DNA from: an uncultured Haemophilus sp.
Lineage (GTDB): Bacteria; Pseudomonadota; Gammaproteobacteria; Enterobacterales; Pasteurellaceae
Direction: 5' to 3'
Length of the DNA stretch: 17,979 bases
Assembly (NCBI RefSeq): GCF_905207935.1
Contig: NZ_CAJLNI010000025.1
Coordinates: 1-17,979, forward strand
Shown piece by piece: positions 5,656 through 12,250 of this stretch (position 1 is the first letter of the stretch; every line of letters starts with the position of its first letter). The translations under genes and the position numbers were made by a program. The notes below the pieces were generated by a model, which worked only from the letters and a program-made list of their open reading frames with translations, was not told the origin of the DNA and ran no database searches.

Positions 5656-7260
5656 ATGAGCTTATTGCAACATCCGCATTTTCGTCCTCGCCATTATTTG
5701 GGCGGAAGTGCGGTCATTTTTTTCATCGTTTTACTCTATGGATTTTCACTTTCTGCGGTTTTTTCAGTTGGAAGTGATTATGCCTTATCTGATTTCTTAA
5801 AAGACGATTATTTGCATCAAGTTATCGCCTTTAGTGTCGGGCAGGCATTCTTGTCAGCCTTACTTTCTAGCATAATTGGTACTTTATTTGCACGCGCTTT
5901 TTTCTATTTAGATTTCAAAGGCAAATCGCTCATTTTACGCATTTTTTCCCTCACATTTGTTTTGCCGGCATTACTGGCTATTTTCGGTTTGATTGGGATT
6001 TATGGCACTGCCGGTTGGCTAACACAACTGCTGCAAACCTTAGGTATTTCGTGGAAACCCTCCATTTATGGTTTAAGTGGCATTCTCATTGCCCATTTAT
6101 TTTTTAATATTCCTTTAGCGGCACGAATGAGTTTGCAGGCTTTGCAAAGTGTACCGACTGAACAGCATCAACTCGCTGCACAATTGAATATCAAAGGTTT
6201 CACATTTTTCCGTTTAATTGAATGGCCTTATTTGAAAAGCCAAATCGTGTCAGCCTTTGTATTGATTTTTATGCTATGTTTCACTAGCTTTACGATTGTA
6301 TTGGCTCTAGGTGGTGGACCACAAAACAGCACATTAGAAGTCGCGATTTACCAAGCCATTTTCTTTGAATTTGATTTACCCAAAGCCGCACTTTTTGCGC
6401 TTGTACAATTTGCGTTTTGTTTTGCGTTATTTTCACTTTCACAATATTGGGCGAAAGCACCTGAAACGCAGATTTCGCAACGTTATCGATGGGTTTTGCC
6501 TTCTTCAAGTGCGGTCAAATTTGGACATATTTTTGTCTTATTCTCGGTGTGTTTATTTATTTTAAGTCCCTTATTCAATATTGTTTTCCAAGGTTTGTCT
6601 GCAACTCAATTATTTGGCTATTGGCAAAATCCACAATTATGGAAAGCACTTGCTTATTCATTAACCATGGCACCGACCGCAGGGATTTTATCGGTATTAT
6701 TTGCCTTCTTCCTATTGTTACTTTCCCGTCAGCTACAATGGTTATATCACCCCAAATTAGCGCACTTAATTTTAACAGGGGGAATGATGATTTTAGCCAT
6801 TCCGACGATCGTTTTAGCAGTCGGCTTATTCCTTTGGTTACAAGATATTGATTTTTCAGCAGGGCATTTGTTTGTGGTAGTATCTGTGTGTAACGCCTTG
6901 GCTGCCTTGCCATTTGTGATCAAAATTCTCAATACAGCAATGAATCAATCGATGCAATATTATGAAAAACTCTGTTTATCGCTGAATATTACAGGCTGGC
7001 AGCGTTTTCGTTTAATTGAATATCCGCTACTAAAAGCACCATTGAAATATGCCTTGGCGCTCGCGACAACCTTATCACTCGGCGATTTTACAGCGATAGC
7101 CTTATTTGGTAGCCCTGATTTCACTTCGTTGCCTCATTTGCTTTATCAACAAATCGGACAATATCGAAGCCAAGAAGCGGCAGTGACAGCATTGATTTTA
7201 TTGGGCTTATGTTTAGGTTTATTTATGTTTATTGAAGGGCAGAAGGAACAACATGATTAA
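5656..7260 (+). CDS. thiP: Thiamine/TPP ABC transporter, permease
   Basis: A 534-residue inner-membrane protein built of two homologous permease halves, each with about six membrane segments. Each half has an EAA-type cytoplasmic coupling loop that contacts ThiQ: EQHQLAAQLNIKGFTFFRLI (about 169-188) and YEKLCLSLNITGWQRFRLIE (about 436-455), the fused-dimer plan typical of ThiP. It forms the thiamine channel with ThiB and ThiQ. The start is 5 bases after thiB with only a poor ribosome site, so translation is probably coupled. The last four bases of the stop region overlap the thiQ start. Confidence 0.96.
   Translation: MSLLQHPHFRPRHYLGGSAVIFFIVLLYGFSLSAVFSVGSDYALSDFLKDDYLHQVIAFSVGQAFLSALLSSIIGTLFARAFFYLDFKGKSLILRIFSLTFVLPALLAIFGLIGIYGTAGWLTQLLQTLGISWKPSIYGLSGILIAHLFFNIPLAARMSLQALQSVPTEQHQLAAQLNIKGFTFFRLIEWPYLKSQIVSAFVLIFMLCFTSFTIVLALGGGPQNSTLEVAIYQAIFFEFDLPKAALFALVQFAFCFALFSLSQYWAKAPETQISQRYRWVLPSSSAVKFGHIFVLFSVCLFILSPLFNIVFQGLSATQLFGYWQNPQLWKALAYSLTMAPTAGILSVLFAFFLLLLSRQLQWLYHPKLAHLILTGGMMILAIPTIVLAVGLFLWLQDIDFSAGHLFVVVSVCNALAALPFVIKILNTAMNQSMQYYEKLCLSLNITGWQRFRLIEYPLLKAPLKYALALATTLSLGDFTAIALFGSPDFTSLPHLLYQQIGQYRSQEAAVTALILLGLCLGLFMFIEGQKEQHD
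5706..5714 (+). repeat. DNA uptake signal core
   Basis: Perfect AAGTGCGGT with a CATTTTTTT arm, read as S-A-V at the start of the first ThiP membrane helix. Confidence 0.9.
6507..6515 (+). repeat. DNA uptake signal core
   Basis: Perfect AAGTGCGGT, read as S-A-V in the linker between the two ThiP halves (about residue 285). Confidence 0.9.
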
Positions 7261-7882
7261 ATTAAATAATGTGGTCTTCAATTATCAATCCATGCCGATG
7301 GTATTTGATTTACAGATTCAAGCCCAGGAAAAAATTGCCATTATTGGTGAAAGTGGCGCAGGAAAAAGTACGTTGCTGAATTTAATTGCCGGTTTTGAAT
7401 ATGCTGATAGTGGCGAGATTTGGCTAAATGGTGAAAATCATACCAAAACGGCACCTTTTGAACGTCCTGTTTCCATGCTATTTCAGGAAAACAATCTCTT
7501 TACTCATCTTTCTGTGGAAGAGAATATCGCCTTAGGTTTAAAACCGAATTTAGCCTTGAATGCAGAAGAAAAAGCACTTGTAGAACAAGCCGCAAGTGCG
7601 GTCAATTTACAGGATTTTTTAACGAGAAAACCGACCGCACTTTCAGGTGGACAAAAACAGCGAGTAGCGTTAGCGCGCTGTTTGCTACGAGATAAACCTA
7701 TTTTATTATTGGATGAGCCTTTTTCAGCCCTCGATCCTAAATTACGCATTGAAATGCAGGATTTAATGGATCAATTATGTGAAGAGAAAAAGCTCACCAT
7801 GTTATTGGTTACGCATCAACCCAAAGAAATTGAACGGCATATTGATCGAGTGATTGAAATTCATCAAGGAAAAGTGATCTGA
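7253..7882 (+). CDS. thiQ: Thiamine/TPP ABC transporter, ATP-binding protein
   Basis: A 209-residue ATPase with all ABC motifs: Walker A GESGAGKST (32-40), Q-loop Q78 in MLFQENN, signature LSGGQKQR (130-137), Walker B ILLLDEP (150-156), and switch histidine H188 in VTHQ. It powers ThiBP. I chose the ATG at 7253, which overlaps the thiP stop region, because AGGA at 7244-7247 lies just before it and MIKLNNVVF is a normal ABC N terminus; an in-frame TTG at 7232 would add seven residues without support. The closing H-loop region is followed by only about 20 residues, so the protein is the short transporter form with no extra regulatory domain. Confidence 0.96.
   Translation: MIKLNNVVFNYQSMPMVFDLQIQAQEKIAIIGESGAGKSTLLNLIAGFEYADSGEIWLNGENHTKTAPFERPVSMLFQENNLFTHLSVEENIALGLKPNLALNAEEKALVEQAASAVNLQDFLTRKPTALSGGQKQRVALARCLLRDKPILLLDEPFSALDPKLRIEMQDLMDQLCEEKKLTMLLVTHQPKEIERHIDRVIEIHQGKVI
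7594..7642. repeat. Inverted pair of uptake signals inside thiQ
   Basis: AAGTGCGGTC (7594-7603) and GACCGCACTT (7633-7642) form a perfect 10-base inverted repeat with a 29-base loop. They read as S-A-V and T-A-L, just before the LSGGQ signature. The second arm is followed by TTCAGG and not by a T tract, so it is not a terminator. Confidence 0.85.
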
Positions 7883-7955
7883 TCTCTTTTTATCATATTG
7901 CAGAGTAATATGCTCAACTTAATAAAAGCTATGTAGCTTAAACGAGGAAAATATA
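7883..7955 (+). promoter_or_regulatory. thiQ-bioB spacer with two inverted repeats
   Basis: The 73-base spacer has CATATT/AATATG (7894-7899 with 7907-7912) and AAGCTA-TG-TAGCTT (7926-7939). Neither is followed by a T tract, so I see no terminator for the thi operon. Promoter matches are weak (TTGCAG at 7899-7904, TAATAA at 7920-7925, 15-base spacer). No BirA operator of the TTGTAAACC type is visible. Confidence 0.4.
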
Positions 7956-8972
7956 ATGACCACAACAAATGTAGTACAGCTTTCATCTATTACGCCCCAT
8001 CCATCAGTAGAGTATTGGTCTGTTTGTAAAGTCGAAGCGCTATTTGAAACACCTTTTTTAGAATTAGTCTATCGTGCGGCTCAAGTGCATCGAGAGCATT
8101 TCAACCCTGGTGCGATACAGTTATCGACGTTGATGTCGATTAAAACGGGTGGCTGTCCAGAGGATTGTGGTTATTGTCCGCAATCGGCACGTTATCAAAC
8201 CGGCGTGCAAAATCAGCAGATCTTGGATATCGATGAAATTGTCGAAAAGGCCAAAATTGCGAAAGCACGTGGTGCAGGACGTTTTTGTATGGGCGCAGCA
8301 TGGCGTGGTCCTAAGCCTAAAGATATGGAAAAAGTGACGGCGATTATTCGTGCGGTAAAAGATATTGGCTTAGAAACTTGCGGCACCTTTGGGTTGTTGC
8401 AAGATGGTATGGCGGAAGAGTTAAAAGATGCGGGATTGGATTATTACAATCACAATCTTGATACCGCACCAGAGAATTACCACAATGTCATTGGTACACG
8501 TCGTTTTGATGATCGTTTAAGCACATTAGGAAAAGTGCGTCGTGTCGGTTTGAAAGTTTGCTGTGGCGGTATTGTGGGCATGAACGAAACCCGTAAAGAG
8601 CGAGCGGGTCTCATTGCAAGTTTGGCAAATCTTGATCCGCAGCCGGAGTCCGTGCCAATTAACCAATTAGTGAAAGTAGAAGGCACACCAATGGCAGATG
8701 CAGCTGATTTAGATTGGACAGAGTTTGTTCGCACTATTGCGGTGGCGCGTATTACTATGCCGAAAAGTTATGTTCGTCTTTCTGCAGGTCGTCAAGGCAT
8801 GAGTGAAGAAATGCAAGCCATGTGCTTTATGGCGGGAGCGAATTCCATTTTCTATGGTGATAAATTGTTAGTGACAGGTAATCCAGAAGAAGATGGCGAT
8901 CAGCTGCTCATGGCTAAATTAGATCTTGAGCCGGAAACGGAAGAAAACAGAAAACCACTCGACAGAAATTAG
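7956..8972 (+). CDS. bioB: Biotin synthase
   Basis: A 338-residue radical-SAM enzyme that inserts sulfur into dethiobiotin, the last step of biotin synthesis in the cytoplasm. The radical-SAM [4Fe-4S] motif is C67-x3-C71-x2-C74 in GGCPEDCGYCPQS. The ligands of the sulfur-donating [2Fe-2S] cluster are C111 (FCMGAAWRGP), C142 (ETCGTFG) and C202 (VCCGGIVG), with the usual arginine in YVRLSAGRQ. YYNHNLDTAPE is the family signature. Length is close to the E. coli enzyme (about 346). The start has GAGGA at 7944-7948. No other bio gene is in the window; it stands behind thiBPQ, perhaps in the same transcript, and ends at a bidirectional terminator. Confidence 0.97.
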   Translation: MTTTNVVQLSSITPHPSVEYWSVCKVEALFETPFLELVYRAAQVHREHFNPGAIQLSTLMSIKTGGCPEDCGYCPQSARYQTGVQNQQILDIDEIVEKAKIAKARGAGRFCMGAAWRGPKPKDMEKVTAIIRAVKDIGLETCGTFGLLQDGMAEELKDAGLDYYNHNLDTAPENYHNVIGTRRFDDRLSTLGKVRRVGLKVCCGGIVGMNETRKERAGLIASLANLDPQPESVPINQLVKVEGTPMADAADLDWTEFVRTIAVARITMPKSYVRLSAGRQGMSEEMQAMCFMAGANSIFYGDKLLVTGNPEEDGDQLLMAKLDLEPETEENRKPLDRN

Positions 8973-8978
8973 TCATAA

Positions 8979-9009
8979 AAAAAGTGCGGTGAAATCTACC
9001 GCACTTTTT
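8979..9009. terminator. Bidirectional terminator made of paired uptake signals
   Basis: AAAAAGTGCGGT (8979-8990) and ACCGCACTTTTT (8998-9009) pair perfectly over 12 bases across a GAAATCT loop, with A and T tracts on the two sides. Each arm holds a complete AAGTGCGGT core. It lies between the converging ends of bioB and suhB and can stop both, a known dual use of uptake signals in Haemophilus. Confidence 0.92.
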
Positions 9010-9017
9010 ATTGAGTC

Positions 9018-9818
9018 TTACTTAACTTGTTCAGTTAGGCAAGGCTGAATTTTATTTAGCATTTCTTTTAAAATACGCGCTGGTGCAGCCACGATATTGC
9101 CTGAGCGTAAATAGCCGTGCCCTGCATTGAAATCACACACTAAACCGCCAGCTTCACGCACGATTAAATCACCCGCTGCGCAATCCCAAGGTTTTAAGCC
9201 CATTTCGAAATAACCGTCAACGCGACCTGAAGCCACATAGCAAAGGTCTAATGCGGCAGAACCCGTACGACGGAAATCTGCTGCTTCATCAATTAAGTTA
9301 TTCATGATAGCAAATTGAGTTGGCATCAAGCTTGGTTGTTTGAATGGGAAACCGGTGGCTAAAATCGCCCCGTTAAGTTCATTTTGGCTATCGACACGTA
9401 AACGCACTTCATTTAATTTTGCGCCTTCACCACGCACAGCAGTGAATAATTCATTACGAATAGGATCGTAAACCACACCTACTTCGGTACGGTTTTTTAC
9501 ACGGATAGCAATAGAAACAGAGAAATGTGGCAAACCTTTTACAAAGTTGGTTGTGCCATCTAGTGGATCAATCACCCATTGAATATCACTGTCTTTGCCT
9601 TCTAATGCACCACGTTCTTCACTGATAATTGTATGATCAGGATAAGATTTTTGAATGATTTCAATGATCTCAGCTTCAGCGGCTTTATCGACGCTAGTCA
9701 CATAATCATTAATACCTTTTTTACTTGTTTGGATGTCATCACGGCGCTCATAGTTTTTAGCAATCACGTTGCCCGCTTTTCGTGCCGCACGAATAGCGAT
9801 ATTTAACATTGGATTCAT
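9018..9818 (-). CDS. suhB: Inositol monophosphatase family protein / Nus factor SuhB
   Basis: A 266-residue protein with the full metal site of the inositol-monophosphatase family: E67 in IISEERG, then D84, D87, G88 and T89 in WVIDPLDGTTN (81-91), and D212 in KPWDCAAGDLIVREAGG. The N terminus MNPMLNIAIRAARKAGNVIAK follows E. coli SuhB closely. Such proteins hydrolyse inositol phosphates in vitro, but in E. coli the main role is in the rRNA antitermination complex with NusA, NusB, NusE and NusG, where it helps ribosomal RNA transcription and folding. The boxA-like element in its leader supports that role here. It is transcribed away from comN and towards bioB. Confidence 0.95.
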   Translation of the reverse strand: MNPMLNIAIRAARKAGNVIAKNYERRDDIQTSKKGINDYVTSVDKAAEAEIIEIIQKSYPDHTIISEERGALEGKDSDIQWVIDPLDGTTNFVKGLPHFSVSIAIRVKNRTEVGVVYDPIRNELFTAVRGEGAKLNEVRLRVDSQNELNGAILATGFPFKQPSLMPTQFAIMNNLIDEAADFRRTGSAALDLCYVASGRVDGYFEMGLKPWDCAAGDLIVREAGGLVCDFNAGHGYLRSGNIVAAPARILKEMLNKIQPCLTEQVK

Positions 9819-9830
9819 ATTTCCACCAGA

Positions 9831-9842
9831 TTTTAAAGAACA
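9831..9842 (-). promoter_or_regulatory. boxA-like Nus-factor site in the suhB leader
   Basis: On the minus strand this reads TGTTCTTTAAAA, which matches the E. coli rRNA boxA TGCTCTTTAACA at 10 of 12 positions. It lies about 10 bases into the predicted mRNA and ends 12 bases before the suhB start, near the ribosome site GGTGG. In E. coli and Salmonella, boxA in the suhB leader binds NusB/NusE and takes part in autoregulation. Confidence 0.7.
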
Positions 9843-9858
9843 GATAAATAGGTCGCCT

Positions 9859-9886
9859 ATTATAAGGGAGTTTTAGTAAATAGCCA
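9859..9886 (-). promoter_or_regulatory. Predicted sigma70 promoter of suhB
   Basis: The minus strand has a perfect -10 TATAAT (9864-9859). A poor -35 (TGGCTA, 9886-9881) lies at a 16-base spacing. The predicted start near 9852 gives a leader of about 34 bases. Confidence 0.6.
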
Positions 9887-9930
9887 GTTGAAAATGTTTA
9901 ATTCATGGTTTTTCCCGTTTTTTAAAGGAA

Positions 9931-9952
9931 ATTTGCGATCAGTATCGCAAAA
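9931..9952 (+). promoter_or_regulatory. CRP-S competence site before comNOPQ
   Basis: TTTGCGAT (9932-9939), four bases, ATCGCAAA (9944-9951) is a perfect palindrome containing TGCGA-N6-TCGCA. C in place of T in the half-site (TGCGA for TGTGA) is the mark of Haemophilus CRP-S sites, which need CRP, cAMP and the competence regulator Sxy/TfoX. The -10 is uncertain; TCTAAA at 9977-9982 is the best candidate. Confidence 0.9.
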
Positions 9953-9991
9953 ATAAAGTAGTTAATTTGGCTTTCTTCTAAAGGAATTTTA

Positions 9992-10000
9992 AAGTGCGGT
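9992..10000 (+). repeat. DNA uptake signal core in the comN leader
   Basis: Perfect AAGTGCGGT followed by CAAAAAAG; a non-coding copy other than the terminator pair. It lies between the CRP-S site and the comN ribosome site AGAAGG (10007-10012). Confidence 0.9.
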
Positions 10001-10018
10001 CAAAAAAGAAGGCATTTT

Positions 10019-10537
10019 ATGTATAAAGGGATAACCTTATTAGAAACCTTGATTGTATTATTTATTTTAAGCTTAACGTTGGCGTTTGCATTGCCCAAAT
10101 GGCAGAAAAACGACCCCAAATATTTTCTTGAAAAAGAGCAACAACGGCTTTATTTTTTCCTGCGAAATATTCAAGCAAGAGCAGAAAATTCATCAGCGAT
10201 TTGGTTTATTTTGGCCAATCAAGATAGGGCAAATCAACGTTGGTGTATCACAGCCCAAGTAAAAAGCGATCATTTTTGTGATTGTTTTCATCCCCAGAAT
10301 TGTCCTAAAAACCTTTATGCGCATTTTTACTATCCTTATTTTGAAGGAAAAACGATGCTGATAGGCCCTAAATTATATCCGTCTGAAGTGGCGGTGAAAT
10401 TTAATGGGGCCAGAAATACCATGGAAACGAATTGTTTTATGTTACAGGCTGAAGAACATCGTACATTGTTCTCTTTTTTCAATGTGGGCAGTATTAAATT
10501 AAAGTCTGATCAAGCGGCGAGTGCATGTACAAGATGA
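10019..10537 (+). CDS. comN: Competence minor pseudopilin ComN
   Basis: A 172-residue type IV pilin-like protein. The prepilin cleavage site is very early, after G4, followed by ITLLETLIVLFILSL: the +5 glutamate (E9) is present and a hydrophobic helix spans about residues 5-26. The globular part has a cysteine cluster (CITAQVKSDHFCDCFHPQNC) near 77-98, suggesting disulfides after export. In H. influenzae the comNOPQ operon is needed for natural transformation and is switched on by CRP and Sxy; the products are thought to start or cap the uptake pseudopilus. Start fixed by AGAAGG six bases upstream. The stop overlaps the likely comO start as ATGA. Gene name rests on gene order, prepilin features and the CRP-S site. 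Confidence 0.88.
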   Translation: MYKGITLLETLIVLFILSLTLAFALPKWQKNDPKYFLEKEQQRLYFFLRNIQARAENSSAIWFILANQDRANQRWCITAQVKSDHFCDCFHPQNCPKNLYAHFYYPYFEGKTMLIGPKLYPSEVAVKFNGARNTMETNCFMLQAEEHRTLFSFFNVGSIKLKSDQAASACTR

Positions 10538-11250
10538 AACCATTAAAAGGCGAAACATTGGTAAGTTTATTGATTTCACTCGGCTTATCCGCTTTATTAT
10601 TGCTATTGGTTGCACAGTTTTATGCCCAAATTCAACAGCAAAATCAGCGTTTAATGTTACAACTTAAATTACAAGCGGAATTACAACGCACAATTCAACT
10701 CATCGGAAAAGATATACGTCGCGTAGGCTTTCGAGCTGCAAACCAAAAACTCATTGAAGATAATCTGGCTTTATTCGAATTAGACGAAAAGGGCACAGCA
10801 ATAACCATTGCTCAAGCAGATAATGCACCATCAAATAGTTGTGTCTTATTTTTTTATGATTTGAATAGTAATGGTTGTATTGGTGAAAAATATACAAAAA
10901 ATACCTGTGTAAATGCTGTTAAAAATGTGGCAAAAAATATCGAAAAGGAGCTATTTGGTTATAAACTTAACGGCAAAATGATCGAGACCAAACAAACTTA
11001 TAAAAATGCGGTAAATGCGGATTGTCGATCAGAAGAATGTCAGCGTGCTTTAGCACAATCTACTTGTAACGCCGGTGGTGGATGGACAGATTTATTAGAT
11101 GAAAAAGAGTTTGAGATTTCTCAATTACGTTTTGATTGGTTAAAAGAGGGGAAAGGGATTGAAATCAAACTCGCGGGAAATCTTGCAACACATAAGCATA
11201 TTCAATATGAAACTTCGCTTGTGGTGTCTTTATTAAATCAAGAAGAATGA
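10534..11250 (+). CDS. comO: Competence minor pseudopilin ComO
   Basis: A 238-residue pilin-like protein. A short basic leader MKPLKG ends at G6, followed by ETLVSLLISLGLSALLLLL, a hydrophobic helix. The residue at +5 is serine (S11) and not glutamate, and +1 is glutamate. The globular domain has several cysteines (CVLFFYD, NGCIGEKYTKNTC, CRSEEC, STCNAGGG), consistent with disulfides. The C-terminal part (FEISQLRFDWLKEGKGIEIKL) resembles PilW/PulJ-type pseudopilins. I chose the ATG at 10534, which forms an ATGA overlap with the comN stop; an in-frame ATG at 10525 would add three residues. A lysine- and asparagine-rich stretch in the centre has lower G+C than its surroundings. Confidence 0.86.
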   Translation: MKPLKGETLVSLLISLGLSALLLLLVAQFYAQIQQQNQRLMLQLKLQAELQRTIQLIGKDIRRVGFRAANQKLIEDNLALFELDEKGTAITIAQADNAPSNSCVLFFYDLNSNGCIGEKYTKNTCVNAVKNVAKNIEKELFGYKLNGKMIETKQTYKNAVNADCRSEECQRALAQSTCNAGGGWTDLLDEKEFEISQLRFDWLKEGKGIEIKLAGNLATHKHIQYETSLVVSLLNQEE

Positions 11251-11252
11251 TG

Positions 11253-11933
11253 ATGAAAAAAGGGATGGTGACACTGACGGCACTGATTTTACTTTCGGGA
11301 TTATTGGCATTGATCTTATTATTTGATGAACAGATCTTTGCGTTTTTTCGAGCTCAAATGAGTCAGCGAAAATATTATGTAGAACAAAGCCTGGCGTTAC
11401 AGAAAATCAGTCAGCAGCAACAAACGCACATTTGTCAAAACTTGCCTTTAAATGGTGCTGAAAAAGTGAAACAAGTCTTTTTCGAGCCTTCAGGGGCAGA
11501 GGATAAAGTCGCCTATTCTGTTTGGTGTAAACGTGCAGAGTTATTTAAGAAATCGCCCACAAAAGGCATTAATGAAAATAGGCTGCGAGATTTTATTTCC
11601 AGCGAAAAACAAGCTGATTTTCAACCGCACTTTGTGAAAGTGGAGTCAGTTTTAACTGTTCAAAAAACACCACAAGTGTATTGGATACCGCAAAGCCAAT
11701 TAGAAATTAAAGGGAATGTGAGTGGTATTCTGCTAGCAGAAGGAAATTTAACCTTAACCGGCAAAGGACGAATAAGCGGTGCAGTGATTACAGGTGGTTC
11801 ACTTAAGTTAGAGGGCGATGTGACGGTGGCTTACGGTAAAGCCGTGGTGACAAAACTCGTACAAGAATATAGCCAATGGCGTTTGGTGGATAAAAGTTGG
11901 AGTGATTTAAGTGCGCAAGATCAAAGTGAATAA
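11253..11933 (+). CDS. comP: Competence pseudopilin-like protein ComP
   Basis: About 226 residues. The leader MKKG is followed by MVTLTALILLSGLLALILLF, a membrane helix of prepilin type but with threonine at +5. The middle has paired cysteines (CQNLP, VWCKR). The C-terminal part (about 150-205) contains regularly spaced glycines, GNVSGILLAEGNLTLTGKG then RISGAVITGGSLKLEGDV, a pattern like the right-handed beta-helix repeats of bactofilin-type folds. Three ATGs occur in tandem at 11247, 11250 and 11253; I prefer 11253 because AGAAGA (11241-11246) then lies six bases away. The comP reading frame overlaps comQ by 23 bases. It is placed as comP by order in the operon. Confidence 0.84.
   Translation: MKKGMVTLTALILLSGLLALILLFDEQIFAFFRAQMSQRKYYVEQSLALQKISQQQQTHICQNLPLNGAEKVKQVFFEPSGAEDKVAYSVWCKRAELFKKSPTKGINENRLRDFISSEKQADFQPHFVKVESVLTVQKTPQVYWIPQSQLEIKGNVSGILLAEGNLTLTGKGRISGAVITGGSLKLEGDVTVAYGKAVVTKLVQEYSQWRLVDKSWSDLSAQDQSE
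11624..11632 (-). repeat. DNA uptake signal core
   Basis: Perfect ACCGCACTT in comP. Unlike every other coding copy here, it is read in a third frame (Q-P-H-F). Confidence 0.9.
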
Positions 11934-12213
11934 AGGCATGTCGTTAATGTCACTTTTATTAGCCTTATCGATTTTTAGCGGGTTATTTTTGATCTTTAAC
12001 CGATGGGCGACTGAGCAACGGAAAAGTGCGGTCAGGGTTTTTCAAGAATTTCAGGCAATTCAAATTGCTGAAAATCAGGCTCAGCGTCAGTTTTTAGGCT
12101 TATCTTGTGAAAATAGTGTAGAACAAAATGGCATTCAATTTGCAATTCAATGCAGTCATCATCAAGTGAATATACGCTATCCTCAAGGTGAATTTTTATT
12201 GAAAACCGAGTAA
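11911..12213 (+). CDS. comQ: Competence minor pseudopilin ComQ
   Basis: A 100-residue pilin-like protein. A basic leader MRKIKVNKG ends at G9, then MSLMSLLLALSIFSGLFLIF forms the helix; +5 is serine. The remainder is short, with two cysteines (LSCENS and IQCSHH) likely to pair. The start is a GTG at 11911 with GGAG at 11899-11902, eight bases away, inside comP; a GTG at 11926 would give a shorter leader MNKG and cannot be excluded. In H. influenzae comQ is the last com gene before recC, as here. The protein is half the size of its neighbours, which is normal for minor pseudopilins of this position. Confidence 0.84.
   Translation: MRKIKVNKGMSLMSLLLALSIFSGLFLIFNRWATEQRKSAVRVFQEFQAIQIAENQAQRQFLGLSCENSVEQNGIQFAIQCSHHQVNIRYPQGEFLLKTE
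12024..12032 (+). repeat. DNA uptake signal core
   Basis: Perfect AAGTGCGGT, read as S-A-V just after the ComQ membrane helix. Confidence 0.9.
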
Positions 12214-12215
12214 AA

Positions 12216-12248
12216 TAACGCATTGTTTTTGCTTTCAAAAGGGCGTTA
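12216..12248 (+). promoter_or_regulatory. Hairpin covering the recC ribosome site
   Basis: TAACGC (12216-12221) pairs with GCGTTA (12243-12248), and inside it TTTTG (12227-12231) pairs with CAAAA (12236-12240) over a CTTT loop. The ribosome site AAAAGGG (12237-12243) is within the paired arm and the TTG start of recC is three bases beyond. It may limit recC translation when ribosomes do not arrive from comQ. Confidence 0.4.
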
Positions 12249-12250
12249 CT

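Noticed and set aside
6384..6392. Further uptake signal in thiP (GCCGCACTT) and one in degS (CAGTGCGGT near 17777)
   Set aside because: Each differs from the core at one position, so they were not counted as perfect copies.
6489..6913. Overlapping open frames on both strands in the middle of thiP
   Set aside because: thiP is intact, full length and well conserved through this stretch; the others have no recognisable motifs.
7883..7955. BirA operator before bioB
   Set aside because: No TTGTAAACC/GGTTTACAA half-sites at the required spacing, and the palindromes present have other sequences.
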